Below are positions 51,541 through 59,166 of a stretch of 64,000 nt of DNA, piece by piece. This DNA is from Allobosea caraganae (lineage in GTDB: Bacteria > Pseudomonadota > Alphaproteobacteria > Rhizobiales > Beijerinckiaceae). The notes below the pieces were generated by a model. That model did not search any database. It had not been told where the DNA came from and saw only the letters and a list, made by a program, of their open reading frames with translations. The translations under genes and the position numbers were made by a program. The stretch covers positions 62,001-126,000 of the forward strand of contig NZ_QQTO01000037.1 of NCBI RefSeq assembly GCF_003351345.1, read 5' to 3'. Each line of letters begins with the position of its first letter. The stretch's first letter is position 1.

Positions 51541-51880
51541 GGGTCCGCTTCCGTTAAGCCCGGAAGCGGCGCGGAGGATTGAGCCACCTCCGCACGCCCC
51601 GTGGCGCTCCGCCAGCCGGCGATTTCTGTCTCCGGGCCGCGCTTCCTGGAAACCGGCGAGCCGATTTCCTCTTCAAGCGAGCTCCTCGCACAGGGACCGT
51701 AGTGTCCCCAGGGCGGTTCCCGAAGCCTCCCGGGTGCGGGGTGCAAACCCGCCCGCAGGCGCCGCGCCTCACCCCGCCAAACGACATGCCTCCGGATGGC
51801 AGCCCCTCGGGGATGAGGTCGGCGCAGCATAGGGGAGGTTTGGGAGGCGGGGATAAGTGGCGGAATCTATCCCCGTTGTG
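51541..51880 (-). other. Structured GC-rich block, possible non-coding RNA or multicopy element
   Basis: No convincing gene lies here. Several strong hairpins are visible: 51544-51569 (CCGCTTCCG.. pairing with CGGAAGCGG), 51571-51596 (GCGGAGG with CCTCCGC), a GGGAC..GTCCC hairpin near 51693-51709, and GGGGATA..TATCCCC at 51849-51874. Open frames cross it, but none shows signal, domain or codon character. A structured RNA or a repeated element is possible; I cannot name one. Confidence 0.35.
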
Positions 51881-51890
51881 ACGCCCTCCA

Positions 51891-52015
51891 CCGTCATGCC
51901 CTTGTGGCGACCATCCACGTCTTCACACGGGATCGACTCGGCGCGCCCTCTCCGGCAAGGCCGCACCTGCCATCGCCGTCGCAAGACGTGGATGGTCGCC
52001 ACAAGGGCATGACGG
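51891..52015. repeat. F4 palindromic repeat
   Basis: The left arm starts CCGTCATGCCCTTGTGGCGA and the right arm reads CAAGACGTGGATGGTCGCCA then CAAGGGCATGACGG. The rest of the gap to 52171 has no feature that I can support. Confidence 0.8.
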
Positions 52016-52171
52016 TGGGTGCGCGCGGCCTCGCAATGCCCTGCCTGCACGCCGGGGCATCGGGAAATGCCATTGCGTCCGACGGCGGCCGCGAGGCCGC
52101 GCGCGACTGCGCTGCGCCTTGGGGCCAGCGCAGTCGCCGTGCCCGACGCTACGGCGGCTCGATCCTGGCGG

Positions 52172-52495
52172 TCAGATCCAGACCCAGTGGCAGCGCCGCA
52201 CCCGGCGTCCCCGCCGATCGATGTGAACGCGGCACACGCGCCGGCGTTGAACGCGCCGACGGTGATGGCGGTAACGATGGCCGCGATGATGCCAGTGAAC
52301 CGGGCGACGGGAATACTGCGCATACTCGATGGGCATTCCGTCGGGAAGCGCGGCGTTTTGATCCTGAACCACCGCCTCCGGAGGCAGAGCGCAGGCTCCC
52401 GATGTGGCCGAGGCGGCGGCGGGCTCCGAGGCAATCAGCGCAGAGCCACCGGAGGCAGCTGCCAACAGGCCCATCATGAATGATCGACGATCCAT
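52172..52495 (-). CDS. Small Tat-signal protein with an Arg/His-rich C-terminus
   Basis: This 107-residue protein starts MDRRSFMMGLLAAASGG, a twin-arginine export signal cleaved near ASA. The mature C-terminal half is extremely basic, with runs such as RGHRYRHHRRRVQRRRV, and it ends HWVWI. Similar small Tat proteins with protamine-like tails are common in Hyphomicrobiales and have no known function. GAGGAG lies seven bases before ATG 52495, a strong translation signal. The gene sits between a decayed HdeA-like copy (opposite strand) and an F4 repeat. Confidence 0.7.
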   Translation of the reverse strand: MDRRSFMMGLLAAASGGSALIASEPAAASATSGACALPPEAVVQDQNAALPDGMPIEYAQYSRRPVHWHHRGHRYRHHRRRVQRRRVCRVHIDRRGRRVRRCHWVWI

Positions 52496-52543
52496 CTCGA
52501 ACTCCTCGATACCCCCCGTCCGCGCCAACTCTACCGCTGGAAG

Positions 52544-52649
52544 ACAAGATACGCGAGCCACCGATGTCGAGGCCAAGATGAAGACCTTCTGCGCCGCTAC
52601 TTCGAAGGTCAAAGCGATGGACGCCGCGATGAGGGTCATGGGCGGCTGA
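52544..52649 (+). pseudogene. 3' fragment of an HdeA-like gene (paralog 3)
   Basis: From GACAAGAT onward the sequence follows the 3' third of paralog 2 closely, encoding VEAKMKTFCAATSKVKAMDA and the ending MGG, then TGA. The signal peptide and first cysteine region are missing, replaced by the promoter side of the divergent Tat-signal gene. It is a remnant and not a gene. Confidence 0.75.
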
Positions 52650-52702
52650 GGCAGGTACGGCCCGGTGCGCGGAGTTAGGCCACCAGGCCCGTTGGTTTAG
52701 CG

Positions 52703-52946
52703 GCGCCACTCGCCTCCCGCGCGCTCGTCACGGCCTTTGCCCTCTTGCCCGCCTCCGCGCCCTCGGCCAGGATCACCAACCCGGAGATGACCTGCGCCCA
52801 GTATCTCAGGAGCACGCACGCACAAGGCCGGCCATGCCGCCCGCGACAGGACGGCCGCCGATGTCGAGGCCAGGATCAAGACCTTCTGCGCCGCCAACCC
52901 GAAGATGAAGGCGATGGACGCGGAGATGACGGTGACAGGGGATTGA
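52703..52946 (+). pseudogene. Frameshifted HdeA-like gene (paralog 4)
   Basis: The stretch aligns with paralog 1 along its length: a signal-like part (LASRALVTAFALLPASAPSA), TNPEMTCAQYL, and later CAANPKMKAMDAEMTV. The start codon is changed (GCGCCACTC where paralog 1 has ATGCCGCTG), and a small deletion after CAGTATCTC shifts the frame, so the two halves are in different frames. Confidence 0.8.
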
Positions 52947-53065
52947 GGCCCTCGACCGTCATGGTCGGGCTTAGCCTGTTGGAGGCGGCGAGATTGTGAC
53001 AGTGGAAGTCGCGCCCAATCAGCGGCGTTAGAAGACGTGGCACAGGCGGATGATCTAGGTGCGCA

Positions 53066-53212
53066 GGATGACCGTCTCCAGCGCAACAGAGCGCTAGGCC
53101 GCCATCGAGCGGGCTGCCGACCTCTTTGGCTGCACCAACAACAGCGAGGAGGAGCGCGAGCTGGCGGCGCAAACGATGTGCCTCACCGCTGGCGAAAGCG
53201 ACCCCGCCTGAA
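53066..53212 (+). pseudogene. Remnant of an unidentified gene with an internal stop
   Basis: One frame reads a protein-like stretch, AAIERAADLFGCTNNSEEER and onward, but a TAG (about residue 9) interrupts it and no good start precedes it. It ends exactly beside the DUF262 gene on the other strand. It is probably old debris at the island edge. Confidence 0.35.
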
Positions 53213-54352
53213 TCACTCTCCCCGAGTTGCTTCTTGCTCATCCCAAATTGCTGGATCAAGTTCGTCAATTTCCGGCAAAGACCGGTTTTTTTTGCCTTGG
53301 CTTCCACCAAATTGCGAGTATTCGTACTTGCCCGTGAGTGCAGTATCGAGCACCTCTCTCAGAACTTCGTGCCGAGTCCTTCGAGAGCCATAATCCGATG
53401 CGGCGCGCTCTACCGCTTTCCTATAAATATCGACTCTCGCGTGTGACAACACTAAATCGTCTGAGTAATCCACAGACAACGCGAAATCCTCGAGTGCCGA
53501 ACTAACAAGCGTCCTCTGCTCTGCTCCGAATGGAATGCGATAAAGATTCTCGCACATTATTAGAAATAACGAATAAAAATCAGATTTCTTCCTAAATCTT
53601 GTCGATTGAAGGTTGGGCAAGAGATGATCAATTTCTGTGAGAATCTTGTAGAACGCCTCCCTTACCGCCCCTTCATTTTCGAATTCTGTCTCGTAGATGC
53701 GATAGTAATCCTCCAAGCGCGCCTTTTTGTTTTGAATTCCATTTAAGTAAGCGACGGCAAGTTCGCTGACAAACTCGGTGTCCAGCATTCGGCGTCTGTC
53801 GTTGGGTGAGAAAATTCCAAATTGATTCCATACATCTAGATCTGAAACATGCTCCATCAATTTTATGAAAGGTCCCCAATAAGTAGCGTGACGCAACTCC
53901 TGTGCATTCAAAACAACAGTATTACGATTGATGCGCTGAAATATGTCTCTAATCTGCTCGGTCGGCATCTCCGGAAGAATCCTCACGAGAAGACGATACT
54001 CATAGATTTTTTTCCGCTCCTCGCTGCTGAGGTCGTCAAATGAGAGGCCTTGCCAGCGCGAGCCTTCTTCCTCAATCTCAAAATCACCGGTGATATACTC
54101 AAGAATCGCTCTAATTCTTTGTTGTCCGTCTACTATAATATGCTTTTCCTTACCATCTTCTTCGACAATATTTTGCATATAAATTTCAGGAATTGGAAAC
54201 TCAAGCAGGATAGTCTCAATTAAAGAGCTTTTCTGCCTGACCGTCCAGACGGGATTACGTTGAAATGGTGGAGACATATCTAGGCGCGCTTCATCGCTCG
54301 CCCGCTTGAACCATACAATCGAATGATGAGTCGTTTCGGTGTAACGTTGCAC
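53213..54352 (-). CDS. DUF262 domain protein (ParB/GmrS-like nucleotide-binding fold)
   Basis: This 379-residue protein carries the DUF262 core: PPFQRNPVW at about residues 28-36 and VDGQQR at 74-79, the motif that binds and splits nucleotides in ParB-like and GmrSD/SspE-type proteins. The usual HNH (DUF1524) partner domain is absent; the remaining 300 residues are helical. The start is probably GTG 54352, overlapping the upstream nucleotidyltransferase stop by one base. Base composition is clearly AT-richer than the genome around it, a sign of transfer. DUF262 proteins are frequent in anti-phage systems, so a defence role is inferred but unproven. Confidence 0.88.
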   Translation of the reverse strand: MQRYTETTHHSIVWFKRASDEARLDMSPPFQRNPVWTVRQKSSLIETILLEFPIPEIYMQNIVEEDGKEKHIIVDGQQRIRAILEYITGDFEIEEEGSRWQGLSFDDLSSEERKKIYEYRLLVRILPEMPTEQIRDIFQRINRNTVVLNAQELRHATYWGPFIKLMEHVSDLDVWNQFGIFSPNDRRRMLDTEFVSELAVAYLNGIQNKKARLEDYYRIYETEFENEGAVREAFYKILTEIDHLLPNLQSTRFRKKSDFYSLFLIMCENLYRIPFGAEQRTLVSSALEDFALSVDYSDDLVLSHARVDIYRKAVERAASDYGSRRTRHEVLREVLDTALTGKYEYSQFGGSQGKKNRSLPEIDELDPAIWDEQEATRGE

Positions 54353-54993
54353 TACTCGATCCCCCCAAGGATTTTTTGTCGCAGACCCTGGACCCCGTGA
54401 GTCTGATAGGAACGTAACGACTCATAGTCATTGTACAGTCTTACGTTGACTAGACGACCACCGATCAGCGGATCTTGCGAAGCATCGCTAAGTGCTTTGA
54501 CCCAGGCCGGCCCGAATGGCATCAGTGATATTAGCACGTCTGTAGCGATCATCCCCCAAAATACTTTACCCTTCTCATGCTCTTCCCATGAAGTTCGCTG
54601 CTTTCGATTCAATTTATGGCGAATTTTGCCGTTGTTTCTCAAATACCGCCATGCGGACTGGAAATGAAACGTTGATACTACGGCCACATCCACGTCAGAA
54701 TTTTGATCAAAATGCTTAAATGATTTATGTGGATTCAAGCTTATGCCCAATGATGAGCTGCCAATGATGGTAATTGAGGCAGAATCAACTTCTAATCCCG
54801 CGGACAATTTATTCTTCCACGATACAAAAGAATCTCTATCATCTTTGAATACGTAGGGACATCTATCGAATAGGTGCTTGGCGATAAAGTCCGGCGGAGG
54901 TAGGTTTTCAATATCGGAGACGATCGCTTGCCTTAATGCCGACACCCGAATTCCCTCACTGCCCCCGCGTAGCCGAAGCGGCCTAGTCACCAT
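54352..54993 (-). CDS. Nucleotidyltransferase-fold protein in an operon with the DUF262 gene
   Basis: This protein of up to 213 residues has the polymerase-beta nucleotidyltransferase signature: GSSSLGISLNP (residues 78-88) followed by SDVDVAVVS with acidic residues at 100 and 102, and a possible third at 152 in ATDVLISL. Such folds add nucleotides to proteins, RNAs or small molecules, and include toxins and cyclic-nucleotide synthases. The ATG at 54993 lacks a good ribosome-binding site; GTG 54945 has GAGGG seven bases upstream and may be the true start. It is the first gene of the two-gene AT-rich operon. Confidence 0.75.
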   Translation of the reverse strand: MVTRPLRLRGGSEGIRVSALRQAIVSDIENLPPPDFIAKHLFDRCPYVFKDDRDSFVSWKNKLSAGLEVDSASITIIGSSSLGISLNPHKSFKHFDQNSDVDVAVVSTFHFQSAWRYLRNNGKIRHKLNRKQRTSWEEHEKGKVFWGMIATDVLISLMPFGPAWVKALSDASQDPLIGGRLVNVRLYNDYESLRSYQTHGVQGLRQKILGGIE

Positions 54994-55590
54994 CGGCAGA
55001 ACGCAAACTGGCTGCCATGTTTGTGCAGAGTTGGAGGGCTTAGGTCAAATATCGGATTGCCCCAACGTCCGCCCCCGTTCTGCACGTCTGCTGATGGGCA
55101 ACGTCAATTGGAAGAAATTTGAAGGCCGGCTGGAGTGTGATTCAGCATCCCGGTTCCGTTTTCGCCAGCCGCCATCTCCATGGGAAATTTGGCTCGCTGT
55201 TTCAAAGAGTTAGCGTAACTGGGATGCTGTTATCGCCGACTGGCAAAATCGTCTCACTTTCCCCAGGCGCACACTGGGGATTTCAAGCCCTTAGCAGGGT
55301 GACTATATTCTGGCTCTCTGGACTGGGGGCCGCGAACTCGACGAACAATCGCATGGCAAAGAAGTGGCAACCGCCCTGCCGTCTGTGACCTGCTAAGCCC
55401 CTGTGAATGCGCGAGTATCGGCTTGTGCTCGGCTATGATCTCCTACGACCAGGTACCCCCCGAGAGTTGCCATATGACTGTTCGTTACACACGTGCCCCC
55501 GCTTGACTCCCCCACCCCCGCCATCCTACCCCCATCGACGGGACACGCCGCCCCAACGCGGCGCGCCCATCTGTAAGGATGGAGACATCG
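54994..55590. other. Gene-free stretch between the island and serC
   Basis: Nearly 600 bases hold no supported gene. Open frames at 54878-55213 and 55119-55388 (plus strand) lack start signals and recognisable domains. Composition moves from AT-rich to the normal GC level. Remnants of a mobile element are possible, but I see no terminal repeats. The serC promoter should lie in the last 150 bases. Confidence 0.5.
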
Positions 55591-56766
55591 ATGGCGAATA
55601 CCGTTCCGGCCGCGCGTCCGCGCGTGCCGCATTTCTCGTCCGGCCCCTGCGCCAAGCGCCCCGGCTGGACCCTCAAAGCCCTCTCGGACGCGGCGCTCGG
55701 CCGCTCGCACCGCGCCAAGGTCGGCAAGGACAAGCTCAAGCTTGCCATCGACCTGACCCGTGAGGTGCTGCAGGTGCCGGCCGATTACCGCATCGGCATC
55801 GTGCCCGCTTCCGATACCGGCGCCGTCGAGATGGCGATGTGGTCGCTGCTCGGGGCCCGCGGCGTCGACATGGTCTCCTGGGAGAGCTTTGGCGCGGGCT
55901 GGGTGACCGATGTCGCCAAGCAGCTCAAGCTGCCCGACGTCCGCACCTTCGAGGCTCCCTATGGCGAGCTGCCGAACCTGAAGAAGGTCGACACCAGGAA
56001 CCGCGACGTCGTCTTCACCTGGAACGGCACCACCTCGGGCGTGCGCGTCGTCGACGCCAGCTGGATCGCGGATGACCGCGAGGGCCTGACCATCTGCGAC
56101 GCGACCTCGGCCGCCTTCGCCCAGAAGCTCGACTGGCCCAAGCTCGACGTCACCACCTTCTCCTGGCAAAAAGTGCTCGGCGGCGAGGCGGCCCACGGCA
56201 TGATCATCCTCTCGCCGCGCGCGGTCGAGCGGCTGCTGACCTACAAGCCGTCCTGGCCGCTGCCAAAAATCTTCCGCATGACCTCGGGCGGCAAGCTGAT
56301 CGAGGGCATTTTTGCGGGCGAGACGATCAACACGCCCTCCATGCTCGCGGTCGAGGATTATCTCGACGCGCTCGCCTGGGCGCAGAAGGTCGGCGGGTTA
56401 GAGGGGCTGGTGAAGCGCGCCGACGGCAATTTTCGCGTCATCGCCAAATTCGTGCGCGAGAACGACTGGATCGACTTCCTGGCGGTGAAGCCGAAGACGC
56501 GCTCGAACACCTCGGTCTGCCTGAAGTTCACCGACCCGGCCGTCACGGCGCTCTCGGCCGAGGCTCAGGCGGCCTTCGCCAAGCAGGTGGTCACGATCAT
56601 CGAGAAGGCCGGCGCCGGCTTCGACCTCGGCCATTACCGCGACGCCCCTCCCGGCCTGCGCATCTGGTGCGGCGCGACCGTGCAGTCGCGCGACCTCAAG
56701 GCGCTGCTGCCCTGGATCGAATACGCCTTCGCCGAAGCCAAGGCCGGGCTGAAGAAGGCGGCGTAA
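55591..56766 (+). CDS. serC: Phosphoserine aminotransferase
   Basis: SerC converts 3-phosphohydroxypyruvate and glutamate to phosphoserine, the second step of serine synthesis. The 391-residue protein is of the alphaproteobacterial type, with HFSSGPCAKRPGW at the N-terminus and the PLP-binding lysine in FSWQKVLGGEAAHG. ATG 55591 is preferred because GGAG lies six bases before it; an ATG at 55579 is too close to that motif. serA follows on the same strand after a 293-bp gap filled with a repeat, so the two serine genes are probably co-regulated. Confidence 0.95.
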   Translation: MANTVPAARPRVPHFSSGPCAKRPGWTLKALSDAALGRSHRAKVGKDKLKLAIDLTREVLQVPADYRIGIVPASDTGAVEMAMWSLLGARGVDMVSWESFGAGWVTDVAKQLKLPDVRTFEAPYGELPNLKKVDTRNRDVVFTWNGTTSGVRVVDASWIADDREGLTICDATSAAFAQKLDWPKLDVTTFSWQKVLGGEAAHGMIILSPRAVERLLTYKPSWPLPKIFRMTSGGKLIEGIFAGETINTPSMLAVEDYLDALAWAQKVGGLEGLVKRADGNFRVIAKFVRENDWIDFLAVKPKTRSNTSVCLKFTDPAVTALSAEAQAAFAKQVVTIIEKAGAGFDLGHYRDAPPGLRIWCGATVQSRDLKALLPWIEYAFAEAKAGLKKAA

Positions 56767-56786
56767 AAGCCGCCACCCGCGACGCG

Positions 56787-56999
56787 CCCCCTCTCCCACT
56801 GATCTCGGGTATACCCGAGATCAGCACTTAAAGTGTCGAAGTCGGCAACAGCCGACTTCGATGCGGGAGAGGGCTGGGGTGAGGGGTCGCGCGACGCTGG
56901 TCGTTGCTGCCCTCTTCCACCCGCTAACGAATTCGACCTGCGCGACCCCTCATCCGTCTCCGCTTCGCGGAGCCACCTTCTCCCGCAAGGGGAGAAGGG
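56787..56999. repeat. F3 repeat with a nested double-hairpin insertion, between serC and serA
   Basis: The F3 left element is interrupted in its loop. Between CCCCCTCTCCC and TGCGGGAGAGGG lies about 65 bases containing a perfect 26-bp palindrome (56799-56824) and a second hairpin, CGAAGTCGGC-AACA-GCCGACTTCG (56837-56860). The right F3 element ends at TCTCCCGCAAGGGGAGAAGG. This is a repeat inserted into a repeat. Confidence 0.85.
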
Positions 57000-57059
57000 A
57001 TCGCGCGCCTTCCCATTCACGCACGCGACCGCTTGCGGCGCGCTGCCGGAGCAAAGCCC

Positions 57060-58649
57060 ATGACCGCCCCAAGAGTCCTGATCTCGGACGCCCTCTCCCC
57101 CGCCGCCGTGCAGATCTTCAAGGATCGCGGCATCGACGTGACCTTCGATCCCGGCCTCGGCAAGGACAAGGACAAGCTCGCCGCCATCATTGGCGACTAT
57201 GACGGGCTCGCCATCCGCTCGGCGACCAAGGCCACCGCCAAGCTGCTGGAGGCCGCGACCAAGCTGAAGGTGATCGGCCGCGCCGGCATCGGCGTCGACA
57301 ATGTCGAGATCCCCGCCGCCACCGCGCGCGGCATCATCGTGATGAACACGCCCTTCGGCAATTCGATCACCACCGCCGAGCATGCCATCGCCATGATGTT
57401 CGCGCTCGCCAGGCAGATCCCCTCGGCCGATCTCTCCACCCAGGCCGGGAAATGGGAGAAGAACCGCTTCATGGGCGTCGAGATCACAGCCAAGACGCTT
57501 GGGCTGATCGGTTGCGGCAATATCGGCTCGATCGTCGCCGAGCGCGGCATCGGCCTGAAGATGCGGGTCATCGCCTTCGACCCCTACCTCTCGCCGGAGC
57601 GTGCCGTGCAGCTCGGCGTCGAGAAGGTCGAGCTCGAGGACCTGCTGAAGCGCGCCGACTTCATCACGCTGCACGTGCCGATGACCGAGAAGACCAAGAA
57701 CATCCTCTCGGCCGAGAACCTCGCCAAGACCAGGAAGGGCGTGCGCATCATCAACTGCGCCCGCGGCGGGCTGGTCGATGAGGCCGCGCTGGCCGCGCTG
57801 ATCAAGTCCGGCCATGTCGCTGGCGCCGCCTTCGACGTGTTCTCGGTCGAGCCGGCCGAGAGCAATCCCCTGTTCGGCCTGGAGAACGTCGTCTGCACGC
57901 CGCATCTCGGCGCCAGCACGAACGAGGCGCAGGAGAACGTCGCGCTCCAGGTCGCCGAGCAGATGTCGGACTATTTGCTCAAGGGCGCCATCACCAACGC
58001 GGTGAACTTCCCCTCGATCTCGGCCGAGGAAGCGCCGCGGATCAAGCCCTTCGTCGCGCTGGCGGAGAAGCTCGGCTCCTTCCTGGGCCAGCTCACGGAA
58101 GCGCCGGTCAAGGGCATCCGCATCGAGTACGAGGGTGCGGTCGCCGGCCTGAACCTGAAGGCGATCTCGGCCGCCGCGATCACCGGCGTGCTCCGGCCGT
58201 TCCTGCCCGAGATCAACATGGTCAACGCCGCGATGATCGCCAAGGAGAAGGGCATCGTGGTGGAGGAGCTGACCCGCGAGGTCGCCGGCAACCTCGAAAG
58301 CGTCATCCGCATCGTCGTCGAGGCCGAGGACATGCCGCGCCATGCCTCCGGCACGGTCTTCCAGGACGGCAAGCCGCGCATCGTCGAGATCCGCGACATC
58401 CAGGTCGATGCCGAGTTCGCGCCGCACATGCTCTACGTCCGCAACGCCGACAAGCCGGGCTTCATCGGCCAGTTCGGCTCGCTGCTCGGCGCCGCCGGCG
58501 TCAATGTCGCGACCTTCAGCCTCGGCCGCGACAAGCCGGGCGGCGACGCGATCTGCTATGTCGCGGTCGACGAGGCGATCTCGGACGATCTGCTGGAGAA
58601 GATCCACGAGATCCCGATGGTGAAGCGGGCCCGGCGGCTGCGGTTCTGA
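57060..58649 (+). CDS. serA: D-3-phosphoglycerate dehydrogenase
   Basis: SerA commits 3-phosphoglycerate to serine synthesis using NAD. The 529-residue long form has the substrate domain, the NAD-binding motif GLIGCGNIGSIVAERG (about residues 146-161), the catalytic block NCARGGLVDE and the histidine in CTPHLGAST. An intervening ASB domain and a C-terminal ACT domain (MLYVRNADKPGFIGQFG) follow, which usually bind serine for feedback control. It starts at ATG 57060, downstream of serC and the F3 repeat. Confidence 0.96.
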   Translation: MTAPRVLISDALSPAAVQIFKDRGIDVTFDPGLGKDKDKLAAIIGDYDGLAIRSATKATAKLLEAATKLKVIGRAGIGVDNVEIPAATARGIIVMNTPFGNSITTAEHAIAMMFALARQIPSADLSTQAGKWEKNRFMGVEITAKTLGLIGCGNIGSIVAERGIGLKMRVIAFDPYLSPERAVQLGVEKVELEDLLKRADFITLHVPMTEKTKNILSAENLAKTRKGVRIINCARGGLVDEAALAALIKSGHVAGAAFDVFSVEPAESNPLFGLENVVCTPHLGASTNEAQENVALQVAEQMSDYLLKGAITNAVNFPSISAEEAPRIKPFVALAEKLGSFLGQLTEAPVKGIRIEYEGAVAGLNLKAISAAAITGVLRPFLPEINMVNAAMIAKEKGIVVEELTREVAGNLESVIRIVVEAEDMPRHASGTVFQDGKPRIVEIRDIQVDAEFAPHMLYVRNADKPGFIGQFGSLLGAAGVNVATFSLGRDKPGGDAICYVAVDEAISDDLLEKIHEIPMVKRARRLRF

Positions 58650-58676
58650 GGCTGCACGAAGAGCGAGCGCATGCTA

Positions 58677-58696
58677 TTCTCCGCTGCAACGGAGAA
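58677..58696 (+). promoter_or_regulatory. Inverted repeat over the ribosome-binding site of the antitoxin gene
   Basis: TTCTCCG and CGGAGAA, seven perfect pairs around a six-base loop (CTGCAA), include the Shine-Dalgarno GGAGA of the DUF1902 gene. It may be the autoregulatory operator of the toxin-antitoxin pair, or an RNA hairpin that limits translation. Confidence 0.45.
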
Positions 58697-58700
58697 CGGC

Positions 58701-58913
58701 ATGCGCATCGTCACATTCGAGGTCCGGCGGGATGACAAGGCCGGCGTCTGGTACGCAAGCTCGACCAGCGATATGGGCATCGTCACCGAAGCCGCGACGA
58801 TTGAAGCCCTGCGCGAGCGACTGAAGTTGCTCGTACCGGATTTTCTCGAAACCGACGAGGAACTTCGACTCGATCTCGACATCAAGGTGTCCGATATCGT
58901 CCAGGCTGCCTGA
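58701..58913 (+). CDS. HicB-like antitoxin (DUF1902)
   Basis: This 70-residue protein begins MRIVTFEVRRDDKAGVWYAS, the partial RNase-H-like fold of HicB/DUF1902 antitoxins, with SDMGIVTEAATIEALRERL following. GGAGA lies six bases upstream of ATG 58701. The stop shares its last base with the start of the HicA-like toxin gene. No DNA-binding tail is evident, so autoregulation, if any, would need the complex. Here the antitoxin gene comes first. Confidence 0.82.
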   Translation: MRIVTFEVRRDDKAGVWYASSTSDMGIVTEAATIEALRERLKLLVPDFLETDEELRLDLDIKVSDIVQAA

Positions 58914-59107
58914 TGGTCGAGATCGGACCGCGACTGAAGCGCATCCTGCGCAAGGCCGGCTATGAGTATTATCGGCCGGCCAAGGGCGACCATGAGATTT
59001 GGCGTCATCCCGAGACCAAAGCTCAGGTCTCGATCGATGCCGGCACCAAGTCGCGTCATACGGCCAACGAGATCCTCAAGCAGGCCGGGCTACCGAAAGC
59101 CTTCTGA
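58913..59107 (+). CDS. HicA-like mRNA interferase toxin
   Basis: This 64-residue protein has the HicA double-stranded-RNA-binding-like fold: a start with LKRILRKAGYEYYRPAKGDH and the catalytic-type histidine in GDHEIWRHP. HicA toxins cut mRNA when freed from HicB. It overlaps the antitoxin gene by one base, so the pair forms a compact operon, ended by the hairpin at 59135-59165. Toxicity is inferred from family. Confidence 0.85.
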   Translation: MVEIGPRLKRILRKAGYEYYRPAKGDHEIWRHPETKAQVSIDAGTKSRHTANEILKQAGLPKAF

Positions 59108-59134
59108 CCGTCAAAACGGCGCCGCAATTTCCCT

Positions 59135-59165
59135 CCCCTGTGCCGCAACGTCACAGGGGATTTTT
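59135..59165 (+). terminator. Intrinsic terminator of the HicAB-like operon overlapping the beta-lactamase ribosome-binding site
   Basis: CCCCTGTG (59135-59142) pairs perfectly with CACAGGGG (59152-59159) around a nine-base loop, followed by A then five T. The 3' arm and following A provide AGGGGA, the likely Shine-Dalgarno of the beta-lactamase gene six to seven bases before its ATG. Confidence 0.7.
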
Positions 59166-59166
59166 C

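Noticed and set aside
51282..51830. Open frame of 182 codons on the minus strand in the structured block
   Set aside because: It runs antisense over HdeA-like paralog 2, has no recognisable domain and no convincing start signal.
53270..53300. Slippery A-run (A AAA AAC) near the 3' end of the DUF262 gene, possible -1 frameshift
   Set aside because: A shift would add only about six residues before a stop, so little would be gained; most likely chance.
53000..55590. tRNA or att site bounding the AT-rich island
   Set aside because: No tRNA-like sequence or flanking direct repeat could be found by eye.
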